DNA from: Gardnerella vaginalis
Lineage (GTDB): Bacteria; Actinomycetota; Actinomycetes; Actinomycetales; Bifidobacteriaceae
Direction: 5' to 3'
Assembly (NCBI RefSeq): GCF_001546455.1
Contig: NZ_KQ956814.1
Coordinates: 23,244 to 87,243, forward strand
DNA length: 64,000 bases
Of the stretch, positions 27,517 through 37,412 are shown piece by piece. The position numbers and the translations under genes are program-made. Each line of letters starts with the position of its first letter. Positions within the stretch are counted from its first letter, which is position 1. The notes beneath the pieces were generated by a model that was not told the origin of the DNA, did not search any database, and saw only the letters and a list, made by a program, of their open reading frames with translations.

Positions 27517-28833
27517 ATGTCAAATATTCTCGATTTAATGAATACCGATTTTACTAACTTTAAAGATCGAAAATTCAATGCCGTAGATTCGCTTATTTTA
27601 TGCGAGTTGGCGTATGTTTGCATGCCTGAATCGATTCCAAAATATAATGACGATTCTAACGCAGTAGCAACCGTTCCTATAAGCGATTTGCTACGCGGCG
27701 AGGATTTTTCGGCAATGTTTAGCTCTGGTTCTACTAAGGTAGATGAGTTTCGCAAGAATCTACTTTTGGCGGTTGCAGCAAGCCCAAGGTATCGCGGTAT
27801 GCGCGTTGGTGAGGTTCTTGAACGTTTTGACGAGTCGAATATTGATGACTCTTGCGAACAGCAATTTGCGGCTGTTACTTTTGATTTGACAGATTGCGTT
27901 GGCTCTAGCTGCTTTGTTGTTGCTTTTAGGGGAACAGACAACACGCTTGTTGGCTGGAAGGAAGACTTTAACATGGCGTTTCGCTGCCCAGTGCCCGCGC
28001 AGGAGTCGGCGGCGGAGTATTTGCACTCTATATCTAGGCGAGTGTGCAAGGATTCTTGCAAAAGTGGCGGTATTCGTAGGATTTTTAACAGTGTTGCGGA
28101 TTATTTTGCGAATTTGTTTAATAAGAAGAACAATAGTGAAGACAGTTATTTAGATAAGAGTGATTTTAAGAATAGTGATTTAGATAAGATCAATCTAGAA
28201 AATAGCAGTGATTGCGATTTAAGTGATAATCCTCAAATATTTGTTGTGGGCCATTCAAAAGGCGGGAATATGGCTGCATATGCGGCAATGAGATTGGATG
28301 CGCAAGATCGAAGCCTTGGAAACCACATTAGTAAAATCTACTCAATGGACGGCCCTAGTTTTGGCTCGGACGTTGTTGATCCAAAGGTTTTTTCTCGCGT
28401 TGTTTCCAGAATCGAAAAAGTTGTGCCGCAATCAGCTTTTATTGGATTGATTATGGATACGGGAGTGCCGTATAAGGTTACAGTTGCCGATTCAATTGGA
28501 TTAATGCAACATTTTGGTATGTATTGGCAAGTTAAAGATGGCGATTTTGACTACTGCGATTGTGTAACTCCGCGCGCGCTGGCCGTTTCTAAGGCTGCAA
28601 ACGAGTGGATGATGAATTTGCCGTTTGAAGAGCGAAAGCGCAGAATTGACAGCGTTTACAGCATGTTTAGCAGTTTGGGGTACTCGACTTTCGACGAGAT
28701 GTCTTCGCATTGGTCGGAGGTTGTTCCTAAATTATTGAAGATTGCAATGCATATGGATTCAAAAACACATGAGTTGATTCGTAGCGTTATGAGTGCTTTT
28801 GCGCTCGCTGGCGGTTCAGATAAGAAAAACTAG
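27517..28833 (+). CDS. DUF2974 (Mbeg1-like) alpha/beta hydrolase
   Basis: 438 residues, cytoplasmic, no signal peptide. The N-terminal FNAVDSLILCELAYV and the FRGTDNTLVGWKEDFNM block are typical of DUF2974. S247 in VGHSKGGNMAAYAA is the probable nucleophile elbow (GHSKGG) and a lipase-class-3-like fold is expected; the substrate is unknown. An Asn/Asp/Ser/Lys-rich insert of about 33 residues lies just before the nucleophile. No Shine-Dalgarno sequence precedes the ATG, while TACTAT ends 6 nt upstream, suggesting a leaderless transcript (inference). Followed by truA 38 nt on. Confidence 0.8.
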   Translation: MSNILDLMNTDFTNFKDRKFNAVDSLILCELAYVCMPESIPKYNDDSNAVATVPISDLLRGEDFSAMFSSGSTKVDEFRKNLLLAVAASPRYRGMRVGEVLERFDESNIDDSCEQQFAAVTFDLTDCVGSSCFVVAFRGTDNTLVGWKEDFNMAFRCPVPAQESAAEYLHSISRRVCKDSCKSGGIRRIFNSVADYFANLFNKKNNSEDSYLDKSDFKNSDLDKINLENSSDCDLSDNPQIFVVGHSKGGNMAAYAAMRLDAQDRSLGNHISKIYSMDGPSFGSDVVDPKVFSRVVSRIEKVVPQSAFIGLIMDTGVPYKVTVADSIGLMQHFGMYWQVKDGDFDYCDCVTPRALAVSKAANEWMMNLPFEERKRRIDSVYSMFSSLGYSTFDEMSSHWSEVVPKLLKIAMHMDSKTHELIRSVMSAFALAGGSDKKN

Positions 28834-28862
28834 TGGAAGTCTGTTTGGAAGTCTGTTTGGAA
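28834..28862 (+). repeat. 12-bp tandem repeat providing the truA ribosome-binding site
   Basis: TGGAAGTCTGTT occurs twice (28834-28845 and 28846-28857) followed by a partial third copy that becomes TGGAAAGG, the likely truA ribosome-binding site. Confidence 0.6.
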
Positions 28863-28871
28863 AGGTTTTGA

Positions 28872-29783
28872 ATGCGTCTTCGTTTAGATTTAGCGTATGA
28901 TGGCGGCGATTTTTATGGTTGGGCAAAGCAGCCTACTTTGCGCACTGTTCAAGGTGTTTTGGAAGACGCATTGCATAAGGTTTTGCGCGTAAATAAAGAT
29001 GATGCTAGCGAACCTTTGCGCCTTAGCGTTGCTGGCCGCACAGATACGGGCGTTCACGCATCTTACCAGGTTTGCCATTTAGACGTTTCGGAATTCGTTT
29101 TGCAAAATTGCGTTGGTCACACAAATCTTACGCCAGTAAAAGCCTTGGAATATAGGCTCTGTGGCGTTTTGCCTAAAGACATTTCAATTCACAGCGTAAG
29201 CATTGCGCCAAGCGGTTTTGATGCTCGTTTTTCTGCGTTGGATCGCACGTACGTGTATAGGATTAGCGATGCGGCGAATCGCGCTAATTTGGATCCGCGC
29301 ATGCGTGGCTTTGTGTTGCAGCTTGACTACGATTTAAACGTTGATGCCATGAATCAGGCGGCGTCTTTGATTGTTGGTTTGCATGATTTTGGCTCTTTTG
29401 CGCGGCCAAATCCTGGTGGAACTACGATTCGCTGCGTTAAAAAGGCTGTTTGGAATCGTGTTTTCCAGGGGAGCTGTTTATCTAAATCAACTGGAAAAAT
29501 TCCTAGCATTGAAAACGGTTTGCTTGAGTTTACTATTGTTGCAGACGCGTTTGCGCATAACATGGTTCGTTCGCTTGTTGGAGCGTGCGTGCAAGTTGGG
29601 TGTGCAAAGCGCTCAGTTGATTGGTTTAAAAATAAGATTGAAAATCCGATTAGAGAGGGCTCTACAGGGCCGATTGCAGCAAACGGTTTGACTTTGGAAT
29701 ATGTTGAATACCCTAAAGACGAGGAGCTTGCGGCGCGCGCAAACGCGATTCGCGCTAAGCGCACGATTGAGGAGCTTGGATGA
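28872..29783 (+). CDS. truA: tRNA pseudouridine(38-40) synthase
   Basis: 303 residues. Converts uridines 38-40 in tRNA anticodon stems to pseudouridine. Catalytic D58 in AGRTDTGVHA is intact; RLDLAYDGGDFYGWAKQP at the start, FDARFSALDRTYVYRI and the C-terminal AFAHNMVRSLVGACVQVG are diagnostic. The usual position after rplQ in actinobacteria is kept except for the inserted DUF2974 gene. Confidence 0.96.
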   Translation: MRLRLDLAYDGGDFYGWAKQPTLRTVQGVLEDALHKVLRVNKDDASEPLRLSVAGRTDTGVHASYQVCHLDVSEFVLQNCVGHTNLTPVKALEYRLCGVLPKDISIHSVSIAPSGFDARFSALDRTYVYRISDAANRANLDPRMRGFVLQLDYDLNVDAMNQAASLIVGLHDFGSFARPNPGGTTIRCVKKAVWNRVFQGSCLSKSTGKIPSIENGLLEFTIVADAFAHNMVRSLVGACVQVGCAKRSVDWFKNKIENPIREGSTGPIAANGLTLEYVEYPKDEELAARANAIRAKRTIEELG

Positions 29784-29884
29784 GCTCAACGCGCCATGCG
29801 CTTGTATATTCTAGGGTTGTTTTACAATTGAAAAGTTGCGTTTCTTTTTGCATTTGCGTTTTGAGCATTTGCGTGTTGCGCAAA

Positions 29885-29970
29885 GGATGAATGTCCGAGC
29901 GGTCTAAGGAGCACGCCTCGAAAGCGTGTGAGGGCTACACCCTCCGCGAGTTCAAATCTCGCTTCATCCG
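29885..29970 (+). tRNA. tRNA-Ser (anticodon CGA)
   Basis: An 86-nt class II tRNA. Acceptor GGATGAA (29885-29891) pairs with TTCATCC (29963-29969), discriminator G 29970. The anticodon stem CACGC/GCGTG encloses CTCGAAA, giving CGA for UCG codons. The long variable arm GAGGG/CCCTC and the T arm GCGAG-TTCAAAT-CTCGC are intact. CCA is not encoded. Confidence 0.96.
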
Positions 29971-29976
29971 CAAGCA

Positions 29977-30009
29977 GGGTTTCTAGCAAATCGCTAGAAA
30001 CCCTTTTTA
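29977..30009 (+). terminator. Terminator after tRNA-Ser
   Basis: GGGTTTCTAGC (29977-29987) pairs perfectly with GCTAGAAACCC (29993-30003), 5-nt loop, followed by TTTTT. Confidence 0.92.
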
Positions 30010-30037
30010 CTTACGCGAGTGATATTTCCGCTTTATG

Positions 30038-30127
30038 TTGTTGATTTTGTGGTTTTGAGCTACATTCTCGGGAAAATCTTCCCGATTTTGTTGTTGATTT
30101 TGGCGTGTTGAGCAACATTTTCGGGAA
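30038..30127. repeat. Two-copy extragenic repeat with CTCGGGAA motif
   Basis: Two related 37-nt units (30038-30074 and 30091-30127) share TTGTTGATTTTG, a middle TTGAGC and end ACATTCTCGGGAA or ACATTTTCGGGAA. Between them TCGGGAA and TTCCCGA form a small hairpin. The motif recurs near 48861, 48898 and 63923. Located between the tRNA terminator and the 3' end of the minus-strand lipoprotein gene. Confidence 0.65.
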
Positions 30128-30164
30128 TATTGTGGCGTAAACGCGCTATATAAATCGTAGTGTG

Positions 30165-31061
30165 CTATTGTTCAAAAATCGTGGAAGAATCGCTAGGGTA
30201 TCCATAAGAGTACGCGCTTATAATGTGCGAAATAGCAATGTCTGCAAGAATATCAATAAAATCTTGATTCGTTTTGCTAAAAATCTGATTATGATCCACA
30301 TTCCCGTTTTTATCTGCTGGGAAAATCACCTGATTTAGCGCGTCTAGTTCGCCTCGTGCGCAATCCATGTATGCTATTGCGACTATTGGAAGATCTTTTT
30401 CGCTAGCTTCGTCTTTTGCAACACCAGAGTCCAGATTTTTTTGCGGTATTTCGTACACTTTTTGTCGCAGGTCTTTGCCGTTTGAAGCAAAGTGCATGAG
30501 TGTGTTTGCAATCGTAGCTGTAATATCGCTTTGGCGTAGTGAAACGTTATCAACATCTTTTGCTGCTAAAGTCTGCAGCATAAAAGCGAGTTTATCTTGT
30601 TCTAATGCCGCTTTTGCAAGTGGGTCGTGATTCCAATATAAATGCAAGTCTTTTGTGTTATTTGAAAAGTCGTACAATTTTTTGTAAACGTTTGATTCCA
30701 TTTGATTTGCGATTTTAATCGCGTTGGCACTTGATTCTGCACTTTGACGTAAATTAACCAACTTCCAAGTATTTTGCGCGCTAAAAACAACTCCTTGTGC
30801 AAATCGACTATTGCATTGCGTTGCAACGTTTTTCCAAGAGTGAGCAGCATTTTGCAAGTCTTTGCTAGTTGCAGTTTTGCCCTTTTTATCTACGATTTTT
30901 TGATTAGTTTTTGCGCTTTGCAGAACTTTGTAGCAAGCATTGTTATTTTTAGCAGAATGAACAGCAGTGTTATTGAATTGCCTAGATCCAGAACATGCGC
31001 TAAAAATCAGCGTAGTAGCAATAAGCATTGCAGCTGTTAAAAAGTACTTTTTTCCGCGCAT
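30165..31061 (-). CDS. Hypothetical lipoprotein
   Basis: 298 residues. A lipoprotein signal: basic MRGKK, a hydrophobic stretch, and the lipobox IFSAC with Cys23 as the probable lipidated residue. The mature part is helical, rich in Asn, Ala and Lys, with a Cys pair at C43 and C81 and one more near C228. No family is recognised. It stands alone on the minus strand, divergent from nusA across a 297-nt gap. Probably a surface protein of unknown function. Confidence 0.65.
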   Translation of the reverse strand: MRGKKYFLTAAMLIATTLIFSACSGSRQFNNTAVHSAKNNNACYKVLQSAKTNQKIVDKKGKTATSKDLQNAAHSWKNVATQCNSRFAQGVVFSAQNTWKLVNLRQSAESSANAIKIANQMESNVYKKLYDFSNNTKDLHLYWNHDPLAKAALEQDKLAFMLQTLAAKDVDNVSLRQSDITATIANTLMHFASNGKDLRQKVYEIPQKNLDSGVAKDEASEKDLPIVAIAYMDCARGELDALNQVIFPADKNGNVDHNQIFSKTNQDFIDILADIAISHIISAYSYGYPSDSSTIFEQ

Positions 31062-31358
31062 TTATAACACCTTTTGCCATGTGTTTGATAATGTTTTGTG
31101 CGCCAATCAAGGCTTTGTAACAAAACAAAATGTGTCTGCATAATCTACTAAAATAGTCCGTGACTGTGACCAATGTTGGATTGCTTTTTGTTCAGCATTT
31201 TATGTCTAACATTTTTAATCATAGTCATAAAATTTTGCGCTTTGCAGACCTGTTAAACTTAGATTTTAGCGTGTTTGTTATGTGTGAAAAAACATAAAAG
31301 AAGAATAAATTAATTTTATAAGTGAATTTATAAATGAATCAACAGGAGGACATGCACG
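31062..31358. other. Divergent control region lipoprotein / nusA
   Basis: 297 nt without a gene, A/T-rich. TTGCGC near 31237 and TTAGAT near 31260 make a weak plus-strand promoter for nusA; the CAGGAGGAC site is close to the nusA start. The rimP gene that precedes nusA in most bacteria is absent at this position. Confidence 0.35.
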
Positions 31359-32405
31359 ATGGAATTGGATTTGGCGGGAATGCATCAGCTTGCGGCTCAG
31401 CAGGGGATTAATGCCGACGAGCTGGACGAAGCACTCGCCGAGGCTTTGCGTCTTGCATACATGAAGACTTCCCACCCAGCCAGGCATGCTCGCGTTGAGT
31501 TAGATGAGCGCGCTGGCTGCTTTACTGTATGGGCACGAGATGAAATCCCAGGTGTTCCTACAGAAGATAATCCTCACCCGCCTTATACTCTTGGCGAAGA
31601 GTACGACGATACTCCTAGAGATTTTGGTCGTCTTGCTGCTGCTACGGCTCGTCAGGTTATTACTCAGCTTTTCCGCAAGGTGGAAGACGATCGCGTATTT
31701 GGAGCTTTTTCTGGTCAAAAAGGAAAGTTGATTAACGGAATTGTTCAGCAGGATTCTAAAGATCCTTCTAACATTCACGTTGCTGTTGGAGATGTTGAGG
31801 CCATTTTGCCTCGCAGAGAGCAGGTTCCTGGAGAAAGATACCGCCACGGCGAACGCATTCGAGTTTATGTTGTTAATGTTGCACGCGGTTTGCGCGGCCC
31901 AGAAATAGTTGTTTCTAGGTCTCATCCAGATCTTGTGCGTAGACTTTTTGAGCGAGAGGTTCCAGAACTTGTTTCGGGAGCTGTGTCTATTATGGCGATT
32001 GCTCGAGAAGCTGGCGCTCGCACTAAGATTGCTGTGCGCGCTAATGCAGAAGGCGTTAATCCAAAGGGTGCTTTGATTGGCCCTGGTGGTTCCCGTGTTC
32101 GTGCTGTATTGGAAAATCTTGGTCAAGAAAAAATCGATATTGTTGATTGGTCGGAAGATCCAGCTCAGTTTGTTTCCGCAGCTTTGTCGCCAGCAACCGT
32201 AACCGAAGTTCGTGTTGTTAGCGAAAAAAGTCAGACTGCTGTTGCTTTTATTCACGATTCTCAGCTTTCGCTTGCTATTGGCAAGGAAGGTCAGAATGCG
32301 CGACTTGCAGCAAAGCTCACTGGCTGGAAGATTGGAATTGAGTCTGCAGAAGAACATGCTAAAAAGCAAGAAGAAATGAACGCCGATTCTAATTCGGCGA
32401 AATAG
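31359..32405 (+). CDS. nusA: Transcription termination/antitermination factor NusA
   Basis: 348 residues, the actinobacterial length without E. coli's C-terminal acidic repeats. N-terminal RNA-polymerase-binding domain (1-125), S1 domain (about 130-195, HGERIRVYVVNVARG), then two KH domains (about 200-335) with GPGGSRVRAVLENLGQEKIDIV and SLAIGKEGQNARLAAKLTGWKI. Modulates pausing and termination. AGGAGGAC precedes the ATG. Followed by infB; the ylxR gene often found between them is missing. Confidence 0.97.
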   Translation: MELDLAGMHQLAAQQGINADELDEALAEALRLAYMKTSHPARHARVELDERAGCFTVWARDEIPGVPTEDNPHPPYTLGEEYDDTPRDFGRLAAATARQVITQLFRKVEDDRVFGAFSGQKGKLINGIVQQDSKDPSNIHVAVGDVEAILPRREQVPGERYRHGERIRVYVVNVARGLRGPEIVVSRSHPDLVRRLFEREVPELVSGAVSIMAIAREAGARTKIAVRANAEGVNPKGALIGPGGSRVRAVLENLGQEKIDIVDWSEDPAQFVSAALSPATVTEVRVVSEKSQTAVAFIHDSQLSLAIGKEGQNARLAAKLTGWKIGIESAEEHAKKQEEMNADSNSAK

Positions 32406-32659
32406 ATTTTTGCTAGCATTTAACAAACTTGCGACACTCCCGAGAATCCAACGTTTCGAGTAAGCTAAGAGCTGCAATCTGGGCTTATAAACAGCTTTTT
32501 GCCTAGGGAACGAGGTACAAAATCATGGTTGAAATCATGGTTACACGATGAGATATCGCGCTATGAGATATCTAAATAAAAAGCATAAGAGTAAGAATCT
32601 TATAACAATATAAAGTGGCTGCGTTCGTATGCGCTGCCGCAGACTGAGGAGAACACTGA
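32406..32659 (+). promoter_or_regulatory. Structured nusA-infB intergenic leader
   Basis: 254 nt without a gene. AGATATC and GATATCT (32552-32575) form a hairpin, followed by ATAAGA/TCTTAT (around 32585-32603); AAATCATGGTT is repeated twice near 32519-32541, and TCCCGAGAAT, a partial match to the dispersed motif, is at about 32436. The structures sit in the infB 5' leader. AGGAG precedes the infB GTG. Confidence 0.35.
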
Positions 32660-35575
32660 GTGGTAAAAAAGCGTGTATACGAATTGGCCAAGGAATTTGG
32701 CGTAGATAGCAAAACCGTATTAGAGCGTTTGAAGAGCATGGGTGAATTTGTAAAATCCGCATCTTCAACCGTTGAGGCCCCTGTTGTGCGCCGCTTAAAG
32801 ACGGAATTTGGGTCTTCGGCTCCTGCAGCAAAGAACGAGTCGAAGGCTTCTGCGCCTAAGAGTGCTGAGCACGCGTCCAATAAAGTTGCAGGTTCTGCAT
32901 CTAGCGTAAAGCCGCAAGCGCATGATCAAAATGCCGAAAATAAGACCAATCAAAAGTCTGAGCAAAAAAAGTCTGAACAAAAGTCTTCTGTAAATCAGAA
33001 TTCTGCGCAAAAATCGCGTGATAATCATGATGTAAATAAGGCTTCTAATGGGTCTTCCACTTCGACTTCTGTAGCTCCTAAGCCTTCGGCTGGTGGCGCA
33101 AAACCTAATAATTCTTCAAAGGCTGGCGATTCAAAGCGCGGTGCAGAAAAGCGCGGAGGCGCAGAATCTCGTGCTGCTAAGCAAGATCGTTCCGCACAAA
33201 TGCCTCCTCGTCCTCGTCCACACCAAGGCGCTGGCGCAGGGTCTGCTCCTCGCCCAGGAAACAATCCGTTTAGCCGAAAGCAAGGTATGCGTGCGCCTAC
33301 ACCAGGAGACATACCTCGTCCACACCCAATGTCGCGCCCAGGTGCGGCTGCAGAGAATGCTCGCGGAGCAAAGCCAGGTGCTGGCGGCGCTAATGGCGGC
33401 AATGGAAATGGCGGCGGTCGCGGTCGCGGTCGTGGCGGAAATCGCCAGGGCGGCGCAAATGGCAGCGCAAATCGTTCTTCGCAGTGGCAAGGTTCGTATC
33501 GTTCAGGCGGCGGCAATGGTGGCGGAGCAAATTCTCGCCCATCTGCAGAGTCGCGCTTTAACGCAAATCAAGCGGCAAGCTTCCAGGCTGCAGCCGCAGG
33601 CGCTCCAAATGCTGGCCCATCTAGAGGTGGTCGCGGTCGCGCAGGAGCTGCAGGTGCGTTTGGTCGCCAGGGCGGAAAGTCCTCTAAGGCTCGTAAGAAT
33701 CGTCTTGCAAAGCGCAGGGAATACGAAGAGCTTAAAGCACCAGTTATTGGTGGCGTGCGTATTCCTTCTGGTAATGGCGCTACAATCCGCCTTCGCCAGG
33801 GAGCAACGCTTTCTGATTTGGCAGAAAAGATTGATGTAAATCCAGCAGCTTTGGTTACTGTTTTGTTCCACCTTGGAGAAATGGCCACAGCTACGCAGTC
33901 TTTGGATGAAACAACATTCCAGATTCTTGGCGAAGAAATCGGCTGGAATATTAACCTTGTTTCTGCAGAAGAGGAAGATAAAGAGCTTCTTCAGCAGTTT
34001 GACATTGACTTAGACGAAGAAGAGCTCCAAGAAGACGATAATCTTGTAACGCGTCCTCCAGTTGTTACTGTTATGGGCCACGTTGATCACGGTAAAACTC
34101 GTTTGCTCGATACAATTCGCAAGTCCAATGTTATAGCGCGTGAGGCTGGCGGTATTACGCAGCGCATCGGCGCTTACCAGGTTACAGTTACTTTGGACGG
34201 CGACAAGCGCAAGATTACGTTCTTGGATACTCCAGGCCACGAAGCATTTACAGCTATGCGTGCTCGAGGCGCAGAGCTTACAGACGTTGCAATTCTTGTT
34301 GTTGCAGCAGACGACGGCGTTATGCCTCAAACTGTTGAGGCAATTAACCACGCGCAGGCTGCTCACGTGCCGATTGTTGTGGCAGTAAACAAGATTGATG
34401 TTGCTGGAGCAAACCCAGATAAGGTGCGCGGCCAGCTTACAGAGTACGGTCTTGTGCCAGAAGAATACGGCGGCGACACAATGTTTGTGGATATTTCCGC
34501 AAAGCAAGGAACCAACGTAGATAAGCTTCTTGAGGCTGTTCTTTTGACTACCGATGCAGAGCTTGATCCTAAGGCAAATCCAAACATGGATGCTCGCGGT
34601 GCAACCGTTGAAGCTCGTTTGGATAAAGGCCGCGGTGCTGTTGCTACGGTTCTTGTTCAGCAGGGAACTCTTAAAGTTGGAGATTCCATTGTTGCAGGCA
34701 CGTCTTATGGCCGCGTTCGAGCAATGCTCGACGAAAATGGCAATCACTTGCAAGATGCAGGTCCTTCCACTCCAGTTCAGGTGCTTGGTTTGACTTCTGT
34801 TCCAACTGCAGGAGATTTGTTCTTGGTTACTTCCGACGATCGTTCTGCTCGCCAGATTGCAGAAAAGCGTCAGGCTACGGAGCGTGCGGCTCAGCTTGCA
34901 AAGCGCCGCAAGGTTGTTTCTCTTGAAAGCCTTAAGGAACAGTTTGCTAAGTCCGAAGTGGATATGCTTAACATTGTTATTAAGGGTGATTCTTCTGGCT
35001 CCGTTGAGGCTTTGGAAGACTCCTTAATGAAGATTGAGGTTTCCGACGAAGTTGGAATTCAGGTTATTCACCGTGGTGTTGGCGCGATTACGCAAAACGA
35101 TGTTAACCTTGCAACAGTTGATAAGGCCGTTATTATTGGCTTTAACGTGCGTCCTAATCGCCAGGTTGCAGACTTGGCAGATCGCGAAGGCGTTGAAGTT
35201 AAGTACTACTCGGTTATTTACAAGGCAATCGAAGATATTGAAGCTGCTTTGAAGGGTATGCTTAAGCCAGAGTTTGAAGAGGTTGTTACATCTCATTCCG
35301 AGATTCGCGAAATCTTCCGCTCGTCCAAGTTTGGCAATATTGCTGGCGTTATGGTTCAAGATGGCGAAGTTAAGCGCGGTACAAAGTGCCGTATTTTGCG
35401 AAACGGCGTTGCAACCGTTAACGATCTTGAAATCTCCACTTTGCGCAGGTTTAAGGATGACGTTCAGTCCGTTAGCGAAGGCTACGAGGCAGGCATCAAC
35501 CTTGGTAGCTTTAACGACATTGAGCTTGGCGATATAATCGAAACCTTTGAGATGAAGCAGATTGAGCGCAAGTAG
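32660..35575 (+). CDS. infB: Translation initiation factor IF-2
   Basis: 971 residues. GTPase that recruits fMet-tRNA and joins subunits. N-terminal IF2N module (about 1-50, [26 protein letters not shown]), a long disordered Ala/Gly/Arg/Gln linker (about 55-350) rich in RGRG and NGGG, a second IF2N-like helix region, then the G domain from residue 473 (GHVDHGKT), DTPGHEAF and NKIDV, followed by domains II-IV. GTG start at 32660. Overlaps nothing; rbfA begins two bases after its stop codon. Confidence 0.97.
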   Translation: MVKKRVYELAKEFGVDSKTVLERLKSMGEFVKSASSTVEAPVVRRLKTEFGSSAPAAKNESKASAPKSAEHASNKVAGSASSVKPQAHDQNAENKTNQKSEQKKSEQKSSVNQNSAQKSRDNHDVNKASNGSSTSTSVAPKPSAGGAKPNNSSKAGDSKRGAEKRGGAESRAAKQDRSAQMPPRPRPHQGAGAGSAPRPGNNPFSRKQGMRAPTPGDIPRPHPMSRPGAAAENARGAKPGAGGANGGNGNGGGRGRGRGGNRQGGANGSANRSSQWQGSYRSGGGNGGGANSRPSAESRFNANQAASFQAAAAGAPNAGPSRGGRGRAGAAGAFGRQGGKSSKARKNRLAKRREYEELKAPVIGGVRIPSGNGATIRLRQGATLSDLAEKIDVNPAALVTVLFHLGEMATATQSLDETTFQILGEEIGWNINLVSAEEEDKELLQQFDIDLDEEELQEDDNLVTRPPVVTVMGHVDHGKTRLLDTIRKSNVIAREAGGITQRIGAYQVTVTLDGDKRKITFLDTPGHEAFTAMRARGAELTDVAILVVAADDGVMPQTVEAINHAQAAHVPIVVAVNKIDVAGANPDKVRGQLTEYGLVPEEYGGDTMFVDISAKQGTNVDKLLEAVLLTTDAELDPKANPNMDARGATVEARLDKGRGAVATVLVQQGTLKVGDSIVAGTSYGRVRAMLDENGNHLQDAGPSTPVQVLGLTSVPTAGDLFLVTSDDRSARQIAEKRQATERAAQLAKRRKVVSLESLKEQFAKSEVDMLNIVIKGDSSGSVEALEDSLMKIEVSDEVGIQVIHRGVGAITQNDVNLATVDKAVIIGFNVRPNRQVADLADREGVEVKYYSVIYKAIEDIEAALKGMLKPEFEEVVTSHSEIREIFRSSKFGNIAGVMVQDGEVKRGTKCRILRNGVATVNDLEISTLRRFKDDVQSVSEGYEAGINLGSFNDIELGDIIETFEMKQIERK

Positions 35576-35576
35576 T

Positions 35577-36113
35577 ATGGCTGGAACAAACCCTAGAGCC
35601 GCACGAATTGCGGCTTTGATTCACAGAGTTATTGCGTCCAATATGGAATCGCATTTGCATGATAAGCGACTTGCTAACGTTACTATTACAGAAGTAAGGG
35701 TTACTAACGATTTGCAAATCGCCAAAGTGTATTGGACGCAGCTTGGCACTGCTGGAAAAGAGCAGGGTGAGCGCATGCGCGCAAATCAGGCTTTGCAGCA
35801 AGCTAAGGGTCGTTTGCGCACTTTAGTTGGAGCTAAAGCAGGCTTGCGATTAACGCCTCAAATCCAATTTGTTTACGATGAGGTTCCTAGCGAAGCTCAC
35901 GAGATTGAAGACATTTTGGTTGCGGCGCGTAAGCGCGATGAGGAGTTAGCTAAAGCGCGAGAAACAGCTAAATACGCTGGAGAAGCAGATCCATACAAAA
36001 AGCCGCGTGAAGACGAGGAATTTGACGACGACTTTGAAGACGGCGACTCTGATGAAGATAACGACTTTGAAGACGGCGACTTTAACAGCGACTTTAACGA
36101 GGGCAATGAGTAA
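35577..36113 (+). CDS. rbfA: Ribosome-binding factor A
   Basis: 178 residues from ATG 35577, right after the infB stop. The KH-like core (about 1-115) that matures the 16S 5' end has MAGTNPRAARIAALIHRVIASNMES, VTITEVRVTNDLQIAKVYW and RFVYDEVP-like LTPQIQFVYDEVP. The last 40 residues are an extreme Asp/Glu tail built from DFEDGD-type repeats. Its end overlaps the truB start by 8 bases. Confidence 0.95.
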   Translation: MAGTNPRAARIAALIHRVIASNMESHLHDKRLANVTITEVRVTNDLQIAKVYWTQLGTAGKEQGERMRANQALQQAKGRLRTLVGAKAGLRLTPQIQFVYDEVPSEAHEIEDILVAARKRDEELAKARETAKYAGEADPYKKPREDEEFDDDFEDGDSDEDNDFEDGDFNSDFNEGNE

Positions 36114-37308
36114 TTCTAAATTGCCATCTTCTGGCATTTTGCTAGTAGATAAGCCAAAAGGCGTTACCAGCCACGATGTTGTATCTTGTGCGCGTGGCCT
36201 GCTGCACACTAAGCGCGTGGGTCACGCTGGAACTCTCGATCCAATGGCCACTGGTCTTTTAATCATTGGATTTGGTAACGCCACTCGTTTGCTAAACTAT
36301 TTGCTTGGTCATAATAAAACATACGAGGCTGTGATTCGTCTTGGTGAATCAACTAATACGGATGATGCAGACGGAGATGTTGTAGAAAGCGCAAAGAATG
36401 AGAGTGGCATTCTAAGCTCAAACCACGCAAATATTGATGAAGTTCTTAAAGAATTGCGCTGCACGGTTGCCAAGAATTTTACTGGCTCGATTATGCAAGC
36501 GCCAACGGCTTTTTCGGCTATAAAAATAAATGGTGTTCGCGCCTACGATTTAGCGCGCGCAGGCAAGGACGTGCATTTAGAGCCTCGAGAGGTTGTTATT
36601 CACGATTTTTCGCTGCTTGATGCGCATTTTGGCGTGGGTGTAAGCGGCGCAAAGGTTATTGACGTGCGTGCAAGCGTTTCTTGCTCTAGCGGAACCTATA
36701 TTCGTGCGTTGGCTCGCGATTTAGGGCGTGTTCTTGGAGTTGGAGGCCATTTGGTGAGCCTTAGGCGAACGCAGATTGGCGATTTTTCGGTAGAAGATAG
36801 TCGCGTGCTTAAGCTTAAGACTACAGTTCGCACGTTTACAGACAAAAATGGCGTTATGCAAACGCGCACAAAGGCTATTGTTGATTTGGCTACACTTGGC
36901 GGGCATGCTGGCGAACATGCTGGCGAGTCTAATAGCGAGTCTAATGGCGATAAAAACTACGATTTGCAAACCAATTTGCTCAGCATGTTTGAAGCAGCAA
37001 AATCAACAATGCAAGTGGTAGAAGTAAGCGAAAATCAAGCTAAAGACTTGCGATTTGGTAGAAAGATTGCAATTCCTGCTATTAGCGCAAGCAATGCGAT
37101 TGCGTATGTAAAAGCTGCAAAAGATGAGCAAAACGACGTTGTTGCTGTTTTGCAGACCGCCCAAAAATCGCAAGCAACCGAAGATTTAAGCAGAACGGTT
37201 TCTATATATCAAGCCAAAATTCCAACAGAAATCGAAAAAATAGAAAAAATCGAAAAAAATTCAAATCTTATAGAAGCTAAACCAATTGTAGTATTTGTGC
37301 AAAGCTAG
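36106..37308 (+). CDS. truB: tRNA pseudouridine(55) synthase
   Basis: 400 residues from ATG 36106, preceded by CGAGGG and overlapping the rbfA stop, so translation is probably coupled. Makes pseudouridine 55 in the T arm. Catalytic D45 in GHAGTLDPMATG, GILLVDKPKGVTSHDVV and SGTYIRALARDLGR are intact. About 90 residues longer than E. coli TruB because of an insert near 265-285 with GEHAGES-SNSESNGD repeats and an extended C-terminus rich in Glu/Lys. Confidence 0.95.
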   Translation: MSNSKLPSSGILLVDKPKGVTSHDVVSCARGLLHTKRVGHAGTLDPMATGLLIIGFGNATRLLNYLLGHNKTYEAVIRLGESTNTDDADGDVVESAKNESGILSSNHANIDEVLKELRCTVAKNFTGSIMQAPTAFSAIKINGVRAYDLARAGKDVHLEPREVVIHDFSLLDAHFGVGVSGAKVIDVRASVSCSSGTYIRALARDLGRVLGVGGHLVSLRRTQIGDFSVEDSRVLKLKTTVRTFTDKNGVMQTRTKAIVDLATLGGHAGEHAGESNSESNGDKNYDLQTNLLSMFEAAKSTMQVVEVSENQAKDLRFGRKIAIPAISASNAIAYVKAAKDEQNDVVAVLQTAQKSQATEDLSRTVSIYQAKIPTEIEKIEKIEKNSNLIEAKPIVVFVQS

Positions 37309-37412
37309 TTTGCTGGTAAAATAGTAAATAGTGTGAAAATAGGGGCTCAAGCAAAGCGGCATCTAAAAATAAAGCGATACCAGTATTTGCAGCTCTTGCG
37401 AACAGTAAGGAT

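Noticed and set aside
29885..30165. Possible attachment site or genomic island at tRNA-Ser
   Set aside because: No integrase, no duplicated tRNA end and no foreign genes next to it; only a local repeat pair.
33025..33839. Open frames on both strands over the infB linker
   Set aside because: They arise from GC-richer Ala/Gly/Arg repeat codons of the IF-2 linker and give Pro/Arg or Ser/Thr-rich sequences without support.
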